Below, one piece after another: positions 60,745 through 62,960 of a stretch of DNA of 62,960 bases; the first letter of the stretch is position 1; every line of letters starts with the position of its first letter. Position numbers and translations under genes: made by a program. A model generated the notes under the pieces. That model saw nothing but the letters and a program-made list of their open reading frames with translations. It did no database searches and was not told the origin of the DNA. This DNA is from a bacterium (lineage in GTDB: Bacteria > Myxococcota_A > UBA9160 > UBA6930): the NCBI GenBank assembly GCA_024226235.1, contig JAAELW010000228.1, forward strand, positions 1 to 62,960. The letters are read 5' to 3'.

Positions 60745-62142
60745 ATGACGCCCCGCAATATCCGGAAGCGACAAGCCGCCGTCCGGAAGCTCAAGGACAA
60801 TGCCAGCAAGGCCCTTCGCAAGGGCAAGCTGAAGGATGCCCGGGATGCCTACGAAGAACTCGAGAGGATTGATCCTGAGGAGGGTCAGTGGCCCCAGCGC
60901 CTGGCTGATGCGCTGCGCCGCCTGAACGACCAGGAGGGCTGTGTGCAGGCTTTGGACCGTGCGGCCGACCGCTGGGCCGATGGTGGCTTCCTGTTGAAAG
61001 CGATCGCCGCCTGCAAGATGGTGCTCGATCTGGAGCCGGAACACACGCGCATCCAGGCGCGACTGGCGGAGCTGTATGCGAGCCGGGGGCACAGGCCGAA
61101 GGGCGCTGACGCACCGGAGGCTCTGTCCACAGACCTCGAACCGGGTCGGCCGCTCGAGGAGATCGTACTCACGGAAGTCGTTCCGACCCGCGAGCCGCTC
61201 GAACTCGAACTCGAAACCGACAGCAGCGCGGTCGAAGTCCTGCTGACCCCCGACGAGCTGGGTCTTCCGCCCGAACTCGAACTCAATCCGGCCGTCGAAG
61301 CCCGTTCCGAGATTCGCCGGACCTTGCCCCGCGTTCCGCTCTTCTCGTCCTTGAACGCGGGAAGTCTGCGGCTCCTGATCGACGGCACTGAACGGACGGA
61401 GCTCCGTGAAGGCGAGACGCTCTTCGAAGAAGGTGACCTGGGGGATGCGCTCTACATCGTGGCCGAGGGCGCGGTGGTACCCATCGCACGCGGCGAAAAC
61501 GGACAGCCGAAGCGAATGGCAGTGCTCGAAGAGGGTGCCTTCTTCGGCGAAACTGCTCTGCTTGCAGACCAACCGCGCAACGCGAGCATCGAGGCACTCG
61601 TCGACACCCAGCTGCTGGCCATCGACCGCCGCATCCTGAATGAGCTGCTCGAGCGCGATCCAGAGGTGCTCTCCACGTTACTCGGTTTCTTTCGCGACCG
61701 GCTGATGGAGCGACTGGCTCTGACGAGCGCGTTCCTCGGGCCGCTCGACACAGAGGCTCGTCGGGAGCTGCTCGCGAGCTTCCGCTTCCTCGAGGTCGAA
61801 GAGGGCGGAAGGTTGATTGCCCAGGGTCGGCCGGCACCGGCCCTCTTCGTGATGCTGGCGGGTGAGATCGAGACCGTAAAGCAGCGGGAGGATGCGAGCG
61901 GGCCCACGACACTCGCGACCCTCCAGGCCGGCCACGTGTTCGGCGAGATGTCGATCCTCGAAGACGGGCCAGCAATTGCCTCCTGCATCGCTTCACGGAA
62001 GTGCTGGGTCCTCGCCCTGGCTCGCTGTCACGTCACCGAGCGGATGGCCCGACATCCGGAGCTGCGCGACGCCGCGATCGCACTGGCCAAGCAGCGGCGG
62101 GCGGAGAACCAGACGTTGGCGAGTCGGCTCGAACTCGTCTGA
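60745..62142 (+). CDS. TPR plus double cyclic-nucleotide-binding-domain protein
   Basis: 465 aa. N-terminal helical/TPR region (ALRKGKLKDARDAYEELERIDPEEG, AIAACKMVLDLEPEHTRIQARLAELYA), an acidic linker (ELELETDSSAVEVLL), then two cNMP domains. Domain 1 has an intact phosphate cassette, FFGETALLADQPRNASI. Domain 2 reads FGEMSILEDGPAIASC without the Arg that grips the phosphate, so it may not bind cNMP. There is no DNA-binding domain. This architecture is common in Myxococcota. Its ATG is two bases from the divergent HD-GYP start. Confidence 0.85.
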   Translation: MTPRNIRKRQAAVRKLKDNASKALRKGKLKDARDAYEELERIDPEEGQWPQRLADALRRLNDQEGCVQALDRAADRWADGGFLLKAIAACKMVLDLEPEHTRIQARLAELYASRGHRPKGADAPEALSTDLEPGRPLEEIVLTEVVPTREPLELELETDSSAVEVLLTPDELGLPPELELNPAVEARSEIRRTLPRVPLFSSLNAGSLRLLIDGTERTELREGETLFEEGDLGDALYIVAEGAVVPIARGENGQPKRMAVLEEGAFFGETALLADQPRNASIEALVDTQLLAIDRRILNELLERDPEVLSTLLGFFRDRLMERLALTSAFLGPLDTEARRELLASFRFLEVEEGGRLIAQGRPAPALFVMLAGEIETVKQREDASGPTTLATLQAGHVFGEMSILEDGPAIASCIASRKCWVLALARCHVTERMARHPELRDAAIALAKQRRAENQTLASRLELV

Positions 62143-62200
62143 GCGTCGTGCACCATCGGGTCCACCTCTGCGGTACCGTTGGCTCCGCAAAGGAGACCCC

Positions 62201-62960
62201 ATGGGCGAATTCAGCCAGGTCGAGACAGAAGGACACCTCACCCTCGTCACCATCAACCGACCGGAGCGGATGAACTCATTGCATCCGGAGGCGAACCGGG
62301 AGCTCGCGGACGCGTTCGACGATTTCGCCAACGATCCGGAGCAGTGGGTAGCGATCATCACCGGTGCCGGGGATCGTGCGTTCAGCGCCGGAAACGATCT
62401 CAAGCACCAGGCCAGCGGCGGCGAGATGAGTGGCCAGCCAAAGAGTGGATTCGCAGGCCTGACCTCGCGCCACGATCTCGCCAAGCCCGTGATCGCCGCG
62501 GTGAACGGCGTCGCGATGGGCGGCGGTTTCGAGATCTGCCTGGCCTGCGATCTGATCATCGCTGCCGAGAACGCGATCTTCGCGCTGCCCGAGCCCCGGG
62601 TCGGCCTGGCCGCACTGGCAGGCGGACTACATCGGCTCCCCCGGCAGATCCCGCTGAAGCAGGCGCTCGGGATGATCCTCACCGGACGTCGCGTACCCGC
62701 AGCTGAAGGGCAGCAGCTGGGCTTCGTCAACGAAGTCGTCCCTGAAGGCGAAGCCCTGGCTGGCGCCCGCCGCTGGGCCGAGATGATCCTCGAATGCGCT
62801 CCCATCTCCGTACGCGCCAGCAAACAAGCCGTTCTCCAGGGTCTCGAGCTCGCCGGACTCGAAGCCGCCGCTGCCGGCCACTACGACCAGATCCGCCAGA
62901 TGATCAAGAGCGAAGACTTCATCGAAGGCCCGAGAGCCTTCGCCGAAAAACGCCCCCCCG
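62201..62960 (+). CDS. Enoyl-CoA hydratase/isomerase, 3' truncated
   Basis: Not in the ORF track because no stop occurs before the window end. ATG 62201 with AAGGAGA upstream; 253 codons are visible. Crotonase motifs: TINRPERMNSLHPE, DRAFSAGNDLK, NGVAMGGGFEICLACDLIIAAENAIFALPEPRVGLAALAGG (the Glu of GGFEI and the second acidic region), and the C-terminal SEDFIEGPRAFAEKRPP. Only the last few residues should be missing. It follows the double-cNMP gene by 58 bases. Confidence 0.9.
   Translation, partial: MGEFSQVETEGHLTLVTINRPERMNSLHPEANRELADAFDDFANDPEQWVAIITGAGDRAFSAGNDLKHQASGGEMSGQPKSGFAGLTSRHDLAKPVIAAVNGVAMGGGFEICLACDLIIAAENAIFALPEPRVGLAALAGGLHRLPRQIPLKQALGMILTGRRVPAAEGQQLGFVNEVVPEGEALAGARRWAEMILECAPISVRASKQAVLQGLELAGLEAAAAGHYDQIRQMIKSEDFIEGPRAFAEKRPP

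Noticed and set aside
1-62960. CRISPR array, rRNA operon, transposon or prophage
   Set aside because: No repeat-spacer regularity, no rRNA sequence, no transposase or integrase, and no sharp composition change beyond the small AT-rich operator at 22780-22835.

Overview
The window is 62,960 bases of high-GC (by eye about 64-65%), gene-dense bacterial chromosome. I count about 58 protein genes, no rRNA, no convincing tRNA, no CRISPR array and no transposase. The organism looks like a Gram-negative bacterium: there are outer-membrane-barrel, lipoprotein and Tat-type export signals and a PEP-CTERM sorting tail. Lipid/CoA metabolism is rich (four acyl-CoA ligase or carboxylase genes, three crotonases, an acyl-CoA dehydrogenase, an SDR, an ALDH). 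A double cyclic-nucleotide-domain protein and an HD-GYP/GAF protein fit an uncultivated deltaproteobacterial/Myxococcota-like or Binatota-like lineage. That placement is inference; there is no marker gene here.

Layout. 1-3.45 kb: a truncated amidohydrolase, nitroreductase, PhyH-type dioxygenase and a COQ4-type protein. 3.6-8.1 kb: a tightly coupled four-gene operon (KaiC-like/receiver/degenerate-GGDEF regulator, TPR-YaiO-type outer-membrane barrel, processive GT2 synthase, 64-aa membrane protein) that reads as a regulated exopolysaccharide machine, preceded by three 20-bp tandem repeats. 8.2-14.2 kb: a crotonase, a DPG-synthase-like glycosyltransferase, a hydrolase, a nitronate monooxygenase-like enzyme, a methyltransferase and a thioesterase.

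14.3-20.3 kb: a divergent copper/nitrogen-oxide-like module. On the minus strand a cupredoxin/beta-helix lipoprotein is followed by a two-domain multicopper oxidase. On the plus strand a YceI-like protein, hemerythrin, DUF2249 protein and polytopic NnrS-like membrane protein follow one another. 20.3-25.9 kb: hydrolase/TetR/VOC with a striking array of TTGAA/TTCAA half-sites, an exported rhodanese plus DUF442 phosphatase-like pair, and an MddA/NnrU-like methyltransferase. 25.9-34.3 kb: an AtoE-type transporter, two acyl-CoA ligases, an SDR, an LmeA-like protein and TetR. 34.5-37.9 kb: a pseudo-receiver-PilZ protein, a PEP-CTERM protein, a MOSC protein and a membrane sensor with a CxxC tail domain.

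38.1-43.7 kb (minus strand): a MAPEG - crotonase - PrdB/GrdB-like - single-chain acyl-CoA carboxylase operon. The PrdB-like gene is split in the ORF track by an in-frame TGA. This looks like a selenocysteine codon: it occupies the redox UxxC position and a hairpin follows at bacterial-SECIS distance. I consider this the best single observation in the window.

43.8-52.2 kb: epoxide hydrolase, RecQ, acyl-CoA dehydrogenase, MFS transporter, a DUF457-type membrane hydrolase, an exported phosphatase and a glycine-rich RRM protein. 52.2-58.7 kb (minus strand): ALDH - acyl-CoA ligase - ABC ATPase - ABC permease - exported FG-GAP protein, the last three linked by ATGA overlaps. 58.8-62.96 kb: a GAF/HD-GYP protein head-to-head with a TPR/double-cNMP protein, then a crotonase cut by the window end. 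Starts were chosen by Shine-Dalgarno sites and family N-termini; many differ from the longest-ORF starts in the track.
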